NCBI RefSeq assembly: GCF_003265705.1
Contig: NW_020312785.1
Span: forward strand, 15,814,192 to 15,878,191
Origin: Callorhinus ursinus
Lineage: Eukaryota; Chordata; Mammalia; Carnivora; Otariidae
DNA: 64,000 bases
Direction of reading: 5' to 3'
The notes beneath the pieces were generated by a model. It was not told where the DNA came from. It was given only the letters and a program-made list of their open reading frames with translations, and did not search any database. This document shows positions 23,750 to 35,670 of the stretch, piece after piece (the first letter of the stretch is position 1; each line of letters opens with the position of its first letter). Position numbers and translations under genes: made by a program.

Positions 23750-24610
23750 TGCTGGAGAGTAAGAATGACCTTCAGAGGATGATTTTGCCTTTCACAACAT
23801 TTTATCACTTATCAGTACCTAGTGTCACTTTTCCAGTCTTGGTCTTCACGACTCCCCCTCTGTGTGCACTGGCTTCTTTGTCTGCCAAGCTCAGGCCTGT
23901 CTTGTTCCTGGTCCCTTTGAGACTTCTTCCCCCTTCTCAGGCAGGTCATTATTGCATCTACCCTGCTATTATCCTGACTTCAGATGCAGGACGCTAGGGA
24001 TAACTAGTATCCCTGAGACGAAATACAGCAGTAGAAAAGCAGATGCTGTGTCCTCTGTCCCATCAGCTTCAGTCTAGCCCTACTCCAGCGTCTAACCTCA
24101 TACTTGGATTCCTTAATCCCCACCTCAGACCCAACTATTATTTTCTCACCTCCCCTTGAGTATCTGCATCACTAACTAAACTAATGCTCTGGTTTTTCAT
24201 GAATGTGAGAGCCTGCCAGGATCTTCTCCTTTCCCAATGGCTAGAACCCTACCTCTCTACCTTAGCATGGCACTTGGCAATGTCTCCTAGGACAAATGCC
24301 AAATTTCAAATACTGTCTGACAAGACTTCACCATATCACCCAACCTGACTTCTCTCCATCTGACAGAATGCTCTTTGACCTTCTAGTTTTGATCATTAGT
24401 ATCTTGAACGGAAGATATTTGCCTCTTCTCCCACCAATATCCACCTGAGTGTGTCATTTTATAGGATTCATCAGTTAATTTGATGGTTGTCTTCTCCATG
24501 AGCCCAAAGACTTGCATTTTTCTGCCCCCCTACATTTTCCAAAGAACTTAGCACATTACAGGCACATGGTAGGTGTTCCATGAAAGTGTGGTGAAATAAT
24601 AATATTATTA
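23750..24610 (+). repeat. L2-like ancient LINE, 3' part
   Basis: The 3' end is clearest: CAAAGAACTTAGCACATTAC, then GGCACATGGTAGGTGTTCCA, which is the typical end of L2. Upstream, TGCCAAATTTCAAATACTGT and ACTTCACCATATCACCCAAC fit the L2 coding end. The 82- and 71-codon frames at 23749-24077 fall in this repeat and are not genes. Confidence 0.65.
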
Positions 24611-25655
24611 ACCCTGGGTAAACACAAACTCTTTTTTTCTCTACCCACCCCAATCGCTCAGAAGGATTAAGCAAGATAAATGGAGATCAGATTGACTCCC
24701 AAAGAAGACCAAGGAGAGGATCATGTTCAAAGATACCAAATGCGCCATATTTTTTTAGAAGTTGGGTTTCAAAAGGAATAAAAGAAAACCAATAAAAGTA
24801 CTACTTCTGTTTAGAGGTAGATGGAAGACAAAATTGTTTTCCTTCTAACAACAAGAAAAACCTGGATAATATATAAAATCATCTTTTCTTGAACATATTA
24901 GAAATGATTAAGGAGACCATCATTTCATGTAGTCTGTTCCATCATTATACCTGGTATTTTTTGAGAATTCATATTTTATAACTATACTTTGTTAAGCCAT
25001 TGAATGTGTAAATCCATTCATTCAATTATTTCCCTCAGTATATGAAAACATGCTCTTCCATACAGAAAAAAACAAAAACATATATTTTTAAAGACCCTGG
25101 TGATCTGACTTAACATTACAAAAATGTAAATAAATTTGCCATTAACTGTGATATAATATAAAATATGTATTATATATACTACATAAATTATAGTATATAA
25201 AATATAAAAATAATGAATAAATGATATACAGCATATAATATGTAATGTATAATGAATCCAAGTCATGCTGTCTTAATGTAAAACTATGTCCTATATAATT
25301 TATTTATATATTTCAAAGATATAATTTCTTTCTTTCATTAATGGGCATTTTTATTACCTGATGATTTTGCAGGATTATGGTAGAAAACAGACCACATTTC
25401 TGAAGTCAACTGAAGAGAATTTAAAGAAGGAACAACTTAAAGACTTAACGTTAAGAGAAACAAACCAAAACCAGTTGACTCTATTGACTTCATAAACCTA
25501 AAGAGCACTGGTCCAACTAGAACTGTGTCTGTGGGAGAGGCCACCCAAAAGAAACCGTGCTTCCGGTATTCAGCCAGAACCAAAATGCACTCTACATGAA
25601 GGGAGAATCGAGGGGAGTAAGAAACAAACAAACAAAAAAGCCCTTTTGTGCCCTT
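24611..25655. other. Unassigned; AT-rich tract at 25150-25260
   Basis: No gene seen. The AT-rich tract contains irregular TATA/ATAATA repeats, which produce a low-complexity open frame of 82 codons on the minus strand. Confidence 0.5.
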
Positions 25656-26243
25656 TGTATTGGTCTGCTAGGGCTGCTATAACAAAATACCCCAGACTGG
25701 GTAGCTTAATAATAGAACTTTATTCTCCTATAGTTCTGAAGACTAGAAGTGTGAGATCAAGGTGTTGACAGAACTGGTTTCTTCTGAGCCATCTCCTCGG
25801 CCTTTTGGTCTGTGCTTGTGTATTCCTGGTGTCTCTCCCTGTATGTTCTAATTTCTTTTTCTTAGAAGGACACCAGTCAGATTGGACTAGGGCCCAGTCT
25901 AATGGCCTCACTCTAAGTTAATAACATCTTTATTTCTTTAAGATATATTTACTTATTTGAGAGAGACAGAGAGCACAAGCGAGTGGGAAAAGCAGAGAGA
26001 GAGGGAGAGAGAATCTCAGGCAGACTCCTCCACTAAGTGGGGCCAAACACAGGGCTTGATCCCATGACCCTGAGATCATGACTGAGCCGAAACTGAGTCT
26101 GACACTTACCTGACTGAGCCACTCAGGCCCCCCATTAATAACCACTTTAAAGGACCTATCCCCTCAGTACAATCACAATCTGAGGCCCTGGAAGTGATGG
26201 CTTCAACATAGAAATTTTGTGGGGACACAAATTCAGTCCATCA
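25656..26243 (-). mobile_element. MaLR (MST/MLT1-type) solo LTR, interrupted by a SINE
   Basis: The plus strand shows the reversed LTR from TGTATTGGTCTGCTAGGGCT through AGACTGGGTAGCTTAATAAT and GGACACCAGTCAGATTGGAC to GGGACACAAATTCAGTCCA. It is a non-autonomous ERV-L-related LTR with no internal region beside it. A SINE splits it at about 25926-26134. Confidence 0.9.
25926..26134 (-). mobile_element. Can-SINE inside the MaLR LTR
   Basis: From AAGATATATTTACTTATTTG to GAGCCACTCAGGCCCCCC. TSD TTAATAAC at 25918-25925 and 26135-26142; extended with two mismatches it is 15 bp. The 71-codon minus frame here is SINE-derived. Confidence 0.9.
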
Positions 26244-26264
26244 TCCCCTCTAATCCATGAGTAC

Positions 26265-26458
26265 CCTTTTCTTAAAAAAGATTTTATTTATTTATTTGAG
26301 AGAGAATGAGAGAGAGAGCACATGAGAGGGGGGAGAGTCAGAGGGAGAAGCAGACTCCCCGCTGAGCAGGGAGCCTGATGCAGGACTTGATCCTGGGACT
26401 CCAGGATCATGACCTGAGCTGAAGGCAGTTGCTTAACCAACTGAGCCACCAGGTGCGC
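26265..26458 (-). mobile_element. Can-SINE directly after the MaLR LTR
   Basis: From AAAAAAGATTTTATTTATTT to GCCACCAGGTGCGC. TSD TCCATGAGTAC at 26254-26264 and 26459-26469. Same orientation as the SINE about 130 bp before it. Confidence 0.93.
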
Positions 26459-26469
26459 TCCATGAGTAC

Positions 26470-27645
26470 TTTTGACTGGCTAAGGCCACCTAGAAGCAAG
26501 AAGGTCTAAAAATTCTGCATGCAATTCAGAGAGATCAGCCCCCTGGATAACCTCCTAGAGATCAGCAGGATTACATAGAGTGGGAAATGCAAAAACAAGT
26601 CATAACATCTGTATTTGTTTCAGCAAATGTAAAACAAAGCATTTACTTTTATTATAAAAAATAAAAATATTTCACTAGTTAGGGTAGTAAATAAATGTTA
26701 TTCCCACGTCAAAATCCTGATGTCTCCATTCCTTCACAAATTATAGAGTTCTATAATTTTTCTGTTCTACTGTAAATTTGTGACAGCCAAGTTCAGTTAT
26801 CTGTTCTCAATCTGTATTCTACTTGCACCCCTGTAAAACATGATGTAGGGTATTATCTCTTTTCTAAATATTTTTTTCTTTTTGACATTAAGTCACCCTA
26901 TTCAATTATTTCTTTAAATTCTTCAGGGACAGAGGTGCTTCACCACTGTCTGCCCAATAGGCAGCTGCTATTCTGCTGAGTGTAAAACATAAATTTTATT
27001 CCAGCCAAAAATATAGACTTTATGCGGGAATCTTCATAAAATTCAGCCTATTGGGACATAAGTTGTCAAATTCTATCCCAAATGGATAGGACCAAATTTT
27101 ACATTTAAATTATCTCCAATTACTAGATTTTTTTTTTTTTTTGCAAAGAGTCATTTGTGAGGTTATTTAAAGTGAGTGGGGAACCTATTTTTGTCAATCT
27201 TTCCCCGTTTATGCTGTTTGATAGATTCGGTTAAAAGTGAAAAGAGATATCCTGCTTCAGTGGAGAAGATGACAGATTTTTGTAGTCCTGTGCCATTAGT
27301 ATAGGTTGACCATGCCTCAGCAAATAACTAGCTGAGGAGTCAGGTTTTGGTGAACATATATATATATATGCTGCCCACCTCCTGAGCACAAAGGCATGGC
27401 AAATGGCTACCACAGTGGCTCAGGATACGTTGGAGGTTTATAAAGTCTTAGACAGGAACACATGACAGCAGCAAATCTGTTAATAGACTGTGAATAAATT
27501 TTAACTTCACAGTTCTGGAGAACAGTTTTGGATTCACTGACATCCTGAAGAAGTAGACACTAGAAGGTTAATTTTATTTTGTTGTTGTTGTTGTTGTTTT
27601 AAATCTGTGCCAAGAACTTTCAACGGGATTCCTCAAAATAATTAT
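26470..27645. other. Unassigned sequence
   Basis: No gene seen. Small tracts only: T-run at 27127-27142, TA tract near 27357, (TTG)n at 27580-27598. Confidence 0.5.
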
Positions 27646-27647
27646 AA

Positions 27648-27878
27648 TCACTAACCTTAATTGAGCACTGAATGTTGGGTTAGGAACTGTTTTAAGGGCT
27701 TTGTCTATATTATGTCATTTAATTCTGATAACTCTATGAGGTTGGTCCTATATTCCCTTTAGAGATGAAGAAACTGAGCCAAAAGAAGGGACTTCCCCAA
27801 AGTGAAAAAGCTGTGCCCAAGCCTACACAGTCTAATTTCAGAAACCACACTTTTAGTTACTGCCCTGCCTCTATCATG
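27648..27878 (+). repeat. MIR, nearly full length
   Basis: TTGAGCACTGAATGTTGGGT, TATTATGTCATTTAATTCTG, CTCTATGAGGTTGGTCCTAT, GAGATGAAGAAACTGAGCCA and TACACAGTCTAATTTCAGAA follow the MIR consensus over more than 200 bp. Confidence 0.92.
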
Positions 27879-27926
27879 TAGAATAAAAGTACTGGAAAGA
27901 ACAGCGCTTTAAAGAAATGAGAGACA

Positions 27927-28120
27927 CGGGGCGCCTGGGTGGCTCAGTTGGTTAAGCGACTGCCTTCAGCTCAGGTCATGATCCTGGAGCCCCTGGATCG
28001 AGTCCCACATTGGGCTCCCTGCTCAGCAGGGAGTCTGCTTCGCCCTCTGACCCTCCCCCCTCTCATGTGCTCTCTCTCTCTCAAATAAATAAAATCTTAA
28101 AAAAAAAAAAAGAAAGAAAG
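27927..28120 (+). mobile_element. Can-SINE, full length
   Basis: Head GGGCGCCTGGGTGGCTCAGT, GACCCTCCCCCCTCTCATGT region, AAATAAATAAAATCTTAAAA tail ending in GAAA units. TSD AAAGAAATGAGAGACA at 27911-27926 and, with one mismatch, at 28121-28136. Confidence 0.95.
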
Positions 28121-28312
28121 AAAGAACTGAGAGACAAAAAAAATTCTGTGCATGTGAAAAACTGGACATTTTATGCAAATCAAAAATTGCTGAAATATTT
28201 TAAAATAAATTGTCTTATACAGAGTCGTTAAGAAGATAAATAATAAAGTAGAAAACATACTTTCTGCTTCCTGAAAAATCTTCCTGATTCTCAGAAGAGA
28301 AACTATCAGTAG

Positions 28313-28694
28313 TGTTATGAGCTGAATTGTGTTCCCTCAAAATTCATATGTTGAAACCCTAACCCCCAGTACCTCACAATGTAACTTTACTTGGAGATGG
28401 GACCTTTTACATCAAAGTGAATTAAAGTGAAGTCAACAGGGTGGACACTAATCCAACCTTATAACAAGAAGAAATTAAGACACATAGAAAGCGATACCAA
28501 GGACTTGTGCACACAAAGAAAAGACCATGAGAGGACACAAGGTGGGCATTTGGAAGCCAAGGAGAGGCCTCAAAAGAAACCAAATCTACCTTCTCTTTGA
28601 TTTCAGACTCTTAGCCTCTAGAACTGTGGGAAAATAAATTTCTGTAGTTTAAGCCACCCAGTCTGTGGTGTGGCATCCCTAGAAAAGTAATACA
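28313..28694 (+). mobile_element. MaLR (MST/MLT1-type) solo LTR
   Basis: Begins TGTTATGAGCTGAATTGTGT, continues AAATTCATATGTTGAAACCC and GGAGATGGGACC, and ends CTGTGGGAAAATAAATTTCT, AGCCACCCAGTCTGTGG and AATACA. It has the TG..CA ends. The flanks AGTAG and TGTAG agree in 4 of 5 bases, fitting the 5-bp TSD of this class. AATAAA is the LTR polyadenylation signal. Confidence 0.93.
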
Positions 28695-29059
28695 TGTAGC
28701 TTACAAGAAATAAAATTATTTCCAAATTGTCTAATCATTAGGTAGATGCAAATGTAGACTACGATAAAATGTTAAAACTTTCACATTAGAAAAATTTATA
28801 AATCTTAAAATGACAAGTATCAGAAAGATGATGATGAAATTATTACATAAACCACTGGCAGTGCTATAAGTTAATAAATTTCTTGCCAATTTCTATTCTA
28901 AGTGTAGGTCATTTTCATTATTAGGTTTATCATTATATTTTCTAATATAATGCTACAATACAATAATAACTGTATTTTGTTTTTAACTTAGCAAAAGAAA
29001 ATAAGTAATTTTGCAAGTGATTAAATGTTATCGTAAATATAGTTTCTGTTGCTGCCTGA

Positions 29060-29580
29060 TGTTCATTTTAATGGATTTAATATAATTACTTAAGCAGATA
29101 TATTTTAAATCTAGATCACATTATTTTTTATGATAATGAGTAACACTGTAGTGAACAGTTTTCTGCATATGTAGGCTTTTTTCCTTTAGATAGATTCCTA
29201 GAAGTAGAAATGATGGGTCTATGGACACAAACATTTTATTTTATTTTATTATTTTATTTTGTTTTATTTTATTTTAAGATTTTTATTTGTTTATTGAGAG
29301 AGAGAGAGAATGGTAGAGAGAGAGCATGAGAGGGAGGAAGGTCAGAGGGAGAAGCAGACTCCCTGCTGAGCAGGGAACCCGATGTGGGACTCGATCCTGG
29401 GACTCCAGGATCATGACCTGAGCCAAAGACAGTTGCTTAACCAACTGAACCACCCAGGCACCCTGGACACAAACATTTTAAAACATCTTGAGATATACTG
29501 TCAAAAGGATTTCTAGAATAATGATACCAACTCATAATCCTTTCTTATGTGGTGAGATTATTTCTTCCTCCTAACCAAAA
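29060..29580 (-). repeat. Old L1M fragment split by a SINE
   Basis: On the plus strand GTAACACTGTAGTGAACAGT, ATGTAGGCTTTTTTCCTTTA and GTAGAAATGATGGGTCTATG look like the reverse of the end of an L1M ORF2 and 3' UTR; text resumes after the SINE. Diverged, so moderate confidence. A possible further L1M piece on the plus strand lies near 28741-28890. Confidence 0.55.
29239..29463 (-). mobile_element. Can-SINE, full length
   Basis: A long T-rich (reverse A-rich) tail of TTTTATTTTA units, then the SINE body to AACCACCCAGGCACCC. Perfect 17-bp TSD TGGACACAAACATTTTA at 29222-29238 and 29464-29480. Confidence 0.95.
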
Positions 29581-29584
29581 CTGG

Positions 29585-30222
29585 CCTTGTGTCTGTTTCT
29601 GATAAGACTCATTCTATATTTTGTCTTGGCAAAATAAAACAATTCTAAAAATTACACCTGTGGATATTTAAAATAAACTGTCATGTACATGTAAAAAAAA
29701 TAAAATTAATGTTCAATATATCTTAAACATACTGAAAGTCTCTGCAAATTGGAGTAATTTTATTATCAAATTTCACTTAAAAATCAAGCTTTTATATTTT
29801 CAATTCTGTGGTTAGACATTAAATCTAGAAAATATGAATTTTTTCATGATATATTTGTATATATGCACACACACATATGTTTTAGGCAAAGCTACCTATA
29901 AATTTTATAAAACTTTTGGAGCAATAAAATGTTATAATTATTTGTCCAATCACAGTAGCTTTGTACTATTATAAAGACTAAGACTCTGTTTTACTTTAGA
30001 AACTGTAACATCTCTGAGAGCTAAGATAACTTTTTAGGCATAAAATTCTCATCTGCATGTTTATCTGAGTGAATGGCATAGCCTACTGCAATTACCTCTT
30101 TCAAAGTATGCATTCAAGCTTTCACTATCTCCATTTTAATCTTGTCATTCAAGTTATAGAATTTTACTTAAATTATCTCAAATATGTCACCAAGTGTCCT
30201 ACACTGCATGGACTCTCAGTGT
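29585..30222. other. Unassigned AT-rich sequence
   Basis: No gene or repeat recognised apart from a short CA tract near 29868. Confidence 0.5.
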
Positions 30223-31596
30223 CTTTTGCTGACTTTTACTTTTCTTTTCTTTCTTTTTTTTAAATTTAAGTTCAATTAGCCAACATATAGTACATCATTA
30301 GTTTTTGATGTGGTGTTCAATGATTCATTAGTTGCATAACATCCAGTGCTCATCTGATCATATGCCCTCATTAATGCCCATCATCCAGTTACCCTATCCC
30401 CTGCCACCCTCCCTTCTGCAACCTTCAGTTTGGTTCCTGGAGTCAAGAGTCTTTCATGGTTTGTCTCCCTCTCTGATTTCTTCCCATTCAGTTTTCCCAC
30501 CCTTCCCCTATGGCCCTTATATTCCACATTTGAGTGAAGCCATATGATAATTGTTTTTCTCTTATTGACTTATTTCTCATAGCATAATCCCCTCCAGTTC
30601 CACCCACGTTGATTCAAATGGTAGGTATCCATCCTTCCTGATGGCTGAGTAATATTCCACTGTATATATGGACTACATCTTCTTTATCCATTCATCTGTT
30701 GAAGGCCATCTCAGCTCCTTCCACAGTTTGGCTATTGTGGACATTGCTGCTATGAACTTTGGGGTACAAGTGCCCCTTCAGATCACTACATTTGTATCTT
30801 TGGGGTAAATAACTAGTAGTGAAATTGCTGGGTTGTAGCTCTATTTTTAACTTCTTGAGCAACCTCCATACTGTTTTCCAGAGTGGCTGTACCAGCTTGC
30901 ATTTCTACCAAGAGTGTGAGAGGGTTCCCCTTTCTCCATATCTTCACCAACATTTGTTGTTTCCTGTCTTGTTAATTTTTGCCATTCTAACTGGTGTTAA
31001 GGTAGTATCTTACTGAGGTTTTGATTTGTATCTCCCTGATGGAAAAAAAATAAATTAGAAAAATCCCCAATACACAAGCTAACCTTACAACTCAAGGACC
31101 AGAATAATGAACAGCAAATAAAGCCTAAACCAAGCAGGAGAAGAGAAATAATAAAGATTAGAGCAGAAATCAATGAAATGGAAACCAGAAGAACAGTAGA
31201 ACAGATCAATGAAACTAAAAGCTCGTTCTTTGAAAGAATTAATAAGATCAATAAACCTCTGGCCAGACTTATCCAGAAGAAAAGAGAAAGGACCCAAAGT
31301 ATAAAAGCATGATGAAAGGGGAGAGATCACAGCCAACACCAAAGAAATACGGAGAATTGTAAGATTATATTATGAGCAACTATATGCCAAAAAATTAGGT
31401 AATCTGGAAGAAATGGATGCATTCCTGGAAACTTATAAACTACCAGACTGAAACAGGAAGAAGTAGAAAATCTGAACAGACCAATATCCAGCAAGGAAAT
31501 TGAAGCAGTAATCAAAAACCTCCCCAAAACCAAGAGTCCAGGGCCAGATGCCTTCCCAGGGGAATTTTACCAAACATTTAAAGAAGAAATAATACC

Positions 31597-31777
31597 GGGC
31601 GCCTAAGTGGCTCAGATGGTTAAGCGTCTGCCTTCGGCTCAGGTCATGATCCCAGGGTCCTGGGATCGAGTCCTGCATCGGGCTCCCTGCTCCTTGGGAG
31701 CCTGCTTCTCCCTCTGCTTCTCTCTCTCTCTCTCTCTCTGTCTCTCATGAATAAATAAATAAAATCTTTAAAAAAAA
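31597..31777 (+). mobile_element. Can-SINE inside the inverted L1
   Basis: Head GGGCGCCTAAGTGGCTCAGA, CTCTCTCTCTCTCTCTCTCT region, AATAAATAAATAAAATCTTT tail. Perfect 18-bp TSD TAAAGAAGAAATAATACC at 31579-31596 and 31778-31795; removing it restores L1 coding text. Confidence 0.96.
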
Positions 31778-31930
31778 TAAAGAAGAAATAATACCTATTC
31801 TATTGAAGCTATTTCAAAAAATAGAAATGGAAGGAAAACTTCCAAACTTGTTCTATGAGGCCAGCATTACCCTGATCCCTAAACCAGACAAAGATCCCAT
31901 CAAAGAGGATAATTACAGACCAATGTCCCT

Positions 31931-32063
31931 GATGCACATGGATGCCAAAATACTCACCAAGATCCTAGCCAATAGGATCCAATAGTACATTAATATCCTT
32001 GATGCACATGGATGCCAAAATACTCACCAAGATCCTAGCCAATAGGATCCAATAGTACATTAA
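31931..32063 (+). repeat. Tandem duplication, 70-bp unit, within L1 ORF2
   Basis: GATGCACATGGATGCCAAAA starts at 31931 and again at 32001; the copies are almost identical up to TAGTACATTAA. The 70-bp unit is not a multiple of three, so it breaks the RT frame. The near identity suggests a recent event compared with the L1 itself. Confidence 0.97.
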
Positions 32064-33138
32064 AAGAATTATTCACCACCACCAGGGGGGATTTATTCCT
32101 GGGATGCAAGCGTGGTTCAACATTGGCAAATCAATCAATGTGATAGATCACATTAATAAAAGAAAAGACAAGAACGATATGATCCTCTCAATTGATGCAG
32201 AAAAAGCATATGACAAAATACAACATCCTTTCTTGATTAAAACTCTTCAAAGTATAGGGATAGAGGGAACATGACTCAGTATCATAAAAGCCATCTATGA
32301 AAAGCGCACAGTGAATATCATTCTTAATGGGGAAAAACTGAGAGCTTTTCCTCTAAGATCAGGAACACAACAGGGATGCCCACTCTCATCACTGCTGTTC
32401 AAAAAAGTACTAGAAGTCCTAGCCTCAGCAATCAGACAACAGAAAGAAATAAAAGGCATTCAAATTGGCAAAGAAGAAGTCAAATTCTCCCTCTTCACAG
32501 ATGATATGATACTTTGCCTGGAAAACCCAAGATTTCACCCCAAAATTGCTAGAACTCATACAGTCAGCAACATGGCAGGATAAAAAATCAATGCACAGAA
32601 ATCAGTGGTATTTATACACTAACAATGAGACAGAAGAAAGAGAAATTAAGGAATTGATTCCATTTACAATTGCACCAAAAACCATAAGATACCTAAGAAT
32701 AAACCTAACCAAAGAGGTAAAGGATATAGAAACTACAGAGCACTTATGAAAGATATTAAGGAAGACACAAAGAGATGGAAAAACATTCCATGCTCATGGA
32801 TTAGAAGAATAAACATTGTTAAACATCTATGCTGCACATTCTGTGCAATCCCTATCAAAATACCATTCAACATTTTTCACAGAGCTGGAACAAATAATCC
32901 TAAAATTTGTATGGAACCAGAAAAGACCCCAAAATCACCAGGGGAACTAAAAGGCAACCGACAGAATAGGAGAAGATATTTGCAAATGACATAACAGCTA
33001 AAGGGCTCAACACCCAAAAAACAAATAATCCAGTCAAGAAATGGCCAGAAGACATGAACAGACACTTCTCCAAAAAAGACATACAAAAGGCCAACAGACA
33101 CATGAAAAAATGTTCCACATCACTTTTGCTGACTTTTA

Positions 33139-34735
33139 TATACTTTAGCCTGATCATGGACTTCAAGACTATTATACTATTGAAAACTTGTCTGTCAGCA
33201 CCTAAAGGTTAGTCTGAAATTGATCTGATTGTATCTATAACTATTAGACTTCCAAATAATTGCCTGATTTATAATCAGTTAATTAAAAATGTTATAAAGC
33301 ATTTCATCCCTCATTTCTTATAGTTTCCATTTTGCTTTGCAAGCATATGTACTTTCTCTTACATTCCAGACATTTAATTAAAGTCCTCCTTTAAACTGTC
33401 CATACACATACTTAACATAAAACATTACATTTTAATCACAATGAGTAAAGTCTCTGTGGTGCAATTCTTTTATTGAAGATACAACGAAAACTATTTTCCT
33501 AGGCATTACTAATTCTCTATAGAGCTTATTTTTGGTATGCTTTATTACAGTTGTCAAAGACTATGAGCCACCTGAATTGGTTTGCTATTGTTACCTAGCT
33601 TGATATTACCTCCGGGGTTGTAATTAATTTAGATCTGTGTAAGCTATTCCCACACTTGATTAAAAAAACGACACAAACATATTGTTCTCTCTTTTTAATC
33701 TTCCTAGTCGTATGTAAAAATAAGAAAAAGAAAATTTTGCTTGTTTTTCAGTTTGTATATCTGTTAATGTACCTGAAATATACATATATAATACTGTATA
33801 GTGCAGAAAATAAAATCATACATGAATTTTTATTAACATACTGTAAAACCAATTAAAATGACATATTTTGAACACATTATATGGCCTGTTTCTTGATATA
33901 TATATTACCTATACTCCTAAGAATTATTACTTTAAGAGTATCATGATAATAGTTGAAGTTTTTGTGAAATTTTACTTATGGAATCATACATCATTCTTTT
34001 GTGTACTGCATTGAATAAAATCATATTTAGAATTTTATACATGTCAAAATTTCCAGGCCTCTAAATGTATAAGGATATATTCCTCAACTTGGGAAATCTA
34101 TGACACAATAAAAACACTATACAGATGCATTTTGTCAAAATAAAACTATCTGCCATATTAAAAATCTTAAAGATACTAAATTTTAAGGAGTGCTACCATT
34201 ATTGTTTAAATATGATATAAGCAAAATTAAAACTGTTTACAATGTATCTATGATATATTTAGTAGAACAAAGTGTGCTTTTTTCTCCTATAAGAATTAAG
34301 CTCTGTATAATAGCTATTATCTTTAGATTTTTATAACATTCAAGAGAAAAATATAACAAAACTATAACTTTTCATAATTTGAAAAAAATATTTAGCAATA
34401 TTTTACACTAGATTTTTAAACTCTTACCTTTCTGTCTAATATTATGAAGATAAAACCATGGCCTCTTATATCTAATGGATGTTTAGGAACACATGTTGGA
34501 AACAGAGGAAATTTACTTTGTATTAAAACCACAGAGTTTGATTTAATTCTTCTCTTGGATACTGATCCCTTAGGATCGAATTATAGAGGAAGTGTTTTAT
34601 AATTACTAAAAGCAAAAGGTGCAGTTTTCATATGACTAGAGAATGGATTTTAAACTAAAAGAAAAACAAACGCTATCTATTGTCTGTAAGAGATTTGGCA
34701 CATTTTGGATGAGCTCGAAAATATGTCATCTGTAA
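33139..34735. other. Unassigned AT-rich sequence
   Basis: No gene or clear repeat. The 66-codon frame at 33656-33856 is low-complexity. Confidence 0.5.
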
Positions 34736-34736
34736 T

Positions 34737-34850
34737 TGTCTTAGTTCTGGCTGCAATAATTGAATCCCACATACTGGGTAGCTTAAACAATAGAAACTAA
34801 TTTTTCCAGTTCTGGAGGCTGGAAAGTCCAAGGTCAAGGTACCTGTTAAA
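34737..34850 (-). mobile_element. MaLR LTR fragment
   Basis: ATTGTCTTAGTTCTGGCTGC, CATACTGGGTAGCTTAAACA and CAGTTCTGGAGGCTGGAAAG are the reversed 3' end of an MST/MLT1-type LTR, like that at 25656. Only about 115 bp remain. Confidence 0.85.
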
Positions 34851-35004
34851 GTTGGAATTTTCTTTATGCCTGTAATGAATATACTCTGATTTTAATAAAT
34901 CTATTCCTAACTCCATTTCAGATTTTAATTGATTTCATAGAAGGAAACCTGCATCCAATCTGAAGAAGTAAACTGTTAACTATTTGTTGAACACACAAGG
35001 CCTT

Positions 35005-35192
35005 TTTTTTTTTTTAAAGATTTTATTTATTTATTTGAGAGAGAGAGAAACAGCATGAGAGGGGAAAGGGTCAGAGGGAGAAGCAGGCTCCCCGCTGAGC
35101 CGGGAGCCCGATGTGGAACTCGATCCCAGGACTCCGGGATCATGACCTGAGCCGAAGGCAGTCGCTTAACCAACTGAGCCACCCAGGCGCCC
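35005..35192 (-). mobile_element. Can-SINE, full length
   Basis: From AAAGATTTTATTTATTTATT to GAGCCACCCAGGCGCCC. TSD GAACACACAA at 34989-34998 and 35193-35202, or 16 bp with two mismatches. Confidence 0.94.
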
Positions 35193-35524
35193 GAACACAC
35201 AATACCTTAAAGGCAGATTTAATTTGTGCCAGTAAAGCTCCCCTCAACATTTAAATCAGGCTTACAGTTAGCTACCCCTTAAATTAAATAATATTGTAAA
35301 AACATCTGGTGCATTGTCTGACACAGAGTAAGAACTGAAGAAATAACACTTTGGCTCTTATTTTTCTCTTCATGTTACAGTTGAGAATATTCTATTCCAG
35401 ATGAGATTATGTAAACTTTGTGGTTGGTAATCCTGCACTTAGAAATATCTTCTATGTCTTTGGAATGCCTGTTGTTGCTCTTGGGAAAGACATGATGGAA
35501 AATTGACTACCTATCAGATTTTGG

Positions 35525-35660
35525 GTTAGATCTGGATTCAATTTTGGGGTCTGTATATATAACTTCTAAGATCCAAGATGAATTATTTAATATTTTAGAA
35601 CCTCAGTTTCTGCATCTATAAATTATAATAATAATAGTAATACTTGCTAACACTGTTTTA
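35525..35660 (+). repeat. MIR fragment, adjoining the LTR insertion
   Basis: AGATCTGGATTCAATTTTGG, ATTTTAGAACCTCAGTTTCT, GCATCTATAAATTATAATAA and AGTAATACTTGCTAACACTG follow the 5' half of MIR. The 3' half is missing; the match fades within about 10 bases of the LTR. Confidence 0.7.
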
Positions 35661-35670
35661 ACAATAAAAG

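Larger units (their letters stand above)
30239..33122 (-). mobile_element. L1 with internal inversion (twin-priming structure)
   Basis: The 3' part (30262-31042) is in minus orientation: L1 3' UTR, then the end of ORF2 (reversed TGCTGCTATGAACTTTGGGG, CAGAGTGGCTGTACCAGCTT). At 31041-31050 (GG then eight A) the orientation switches: 31051-33122 is plus-strand ORF2 with RT coding text. Frames there include YRPMS (31803-31985) and [12 protein letters not shown] (32311-32583), which is the RT catalytic box with the usual FADD altered to FTDD. Stops, frameshifts, a 70-bp tandem duplication and gaps near 32935-33030 rule out activity. The inverted part ends at CCACATCAC and the non-inverted part starts at CCATCAGGG, which abut in ordinary L1s, as expected for twin priming. 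TSD CTTTTGCTGACTTTTA at 30223-30238 and 33123-33138 proves one insertion event. Confidence 0.92.

Noticed and set aside
31803..32994. Reverse transcriptase frames as a host or defence RT
   Set aside because: They are part of L1 ORF2, broken by stops, a SINE and a tandem duplication, within a TSD-flanked insertion.
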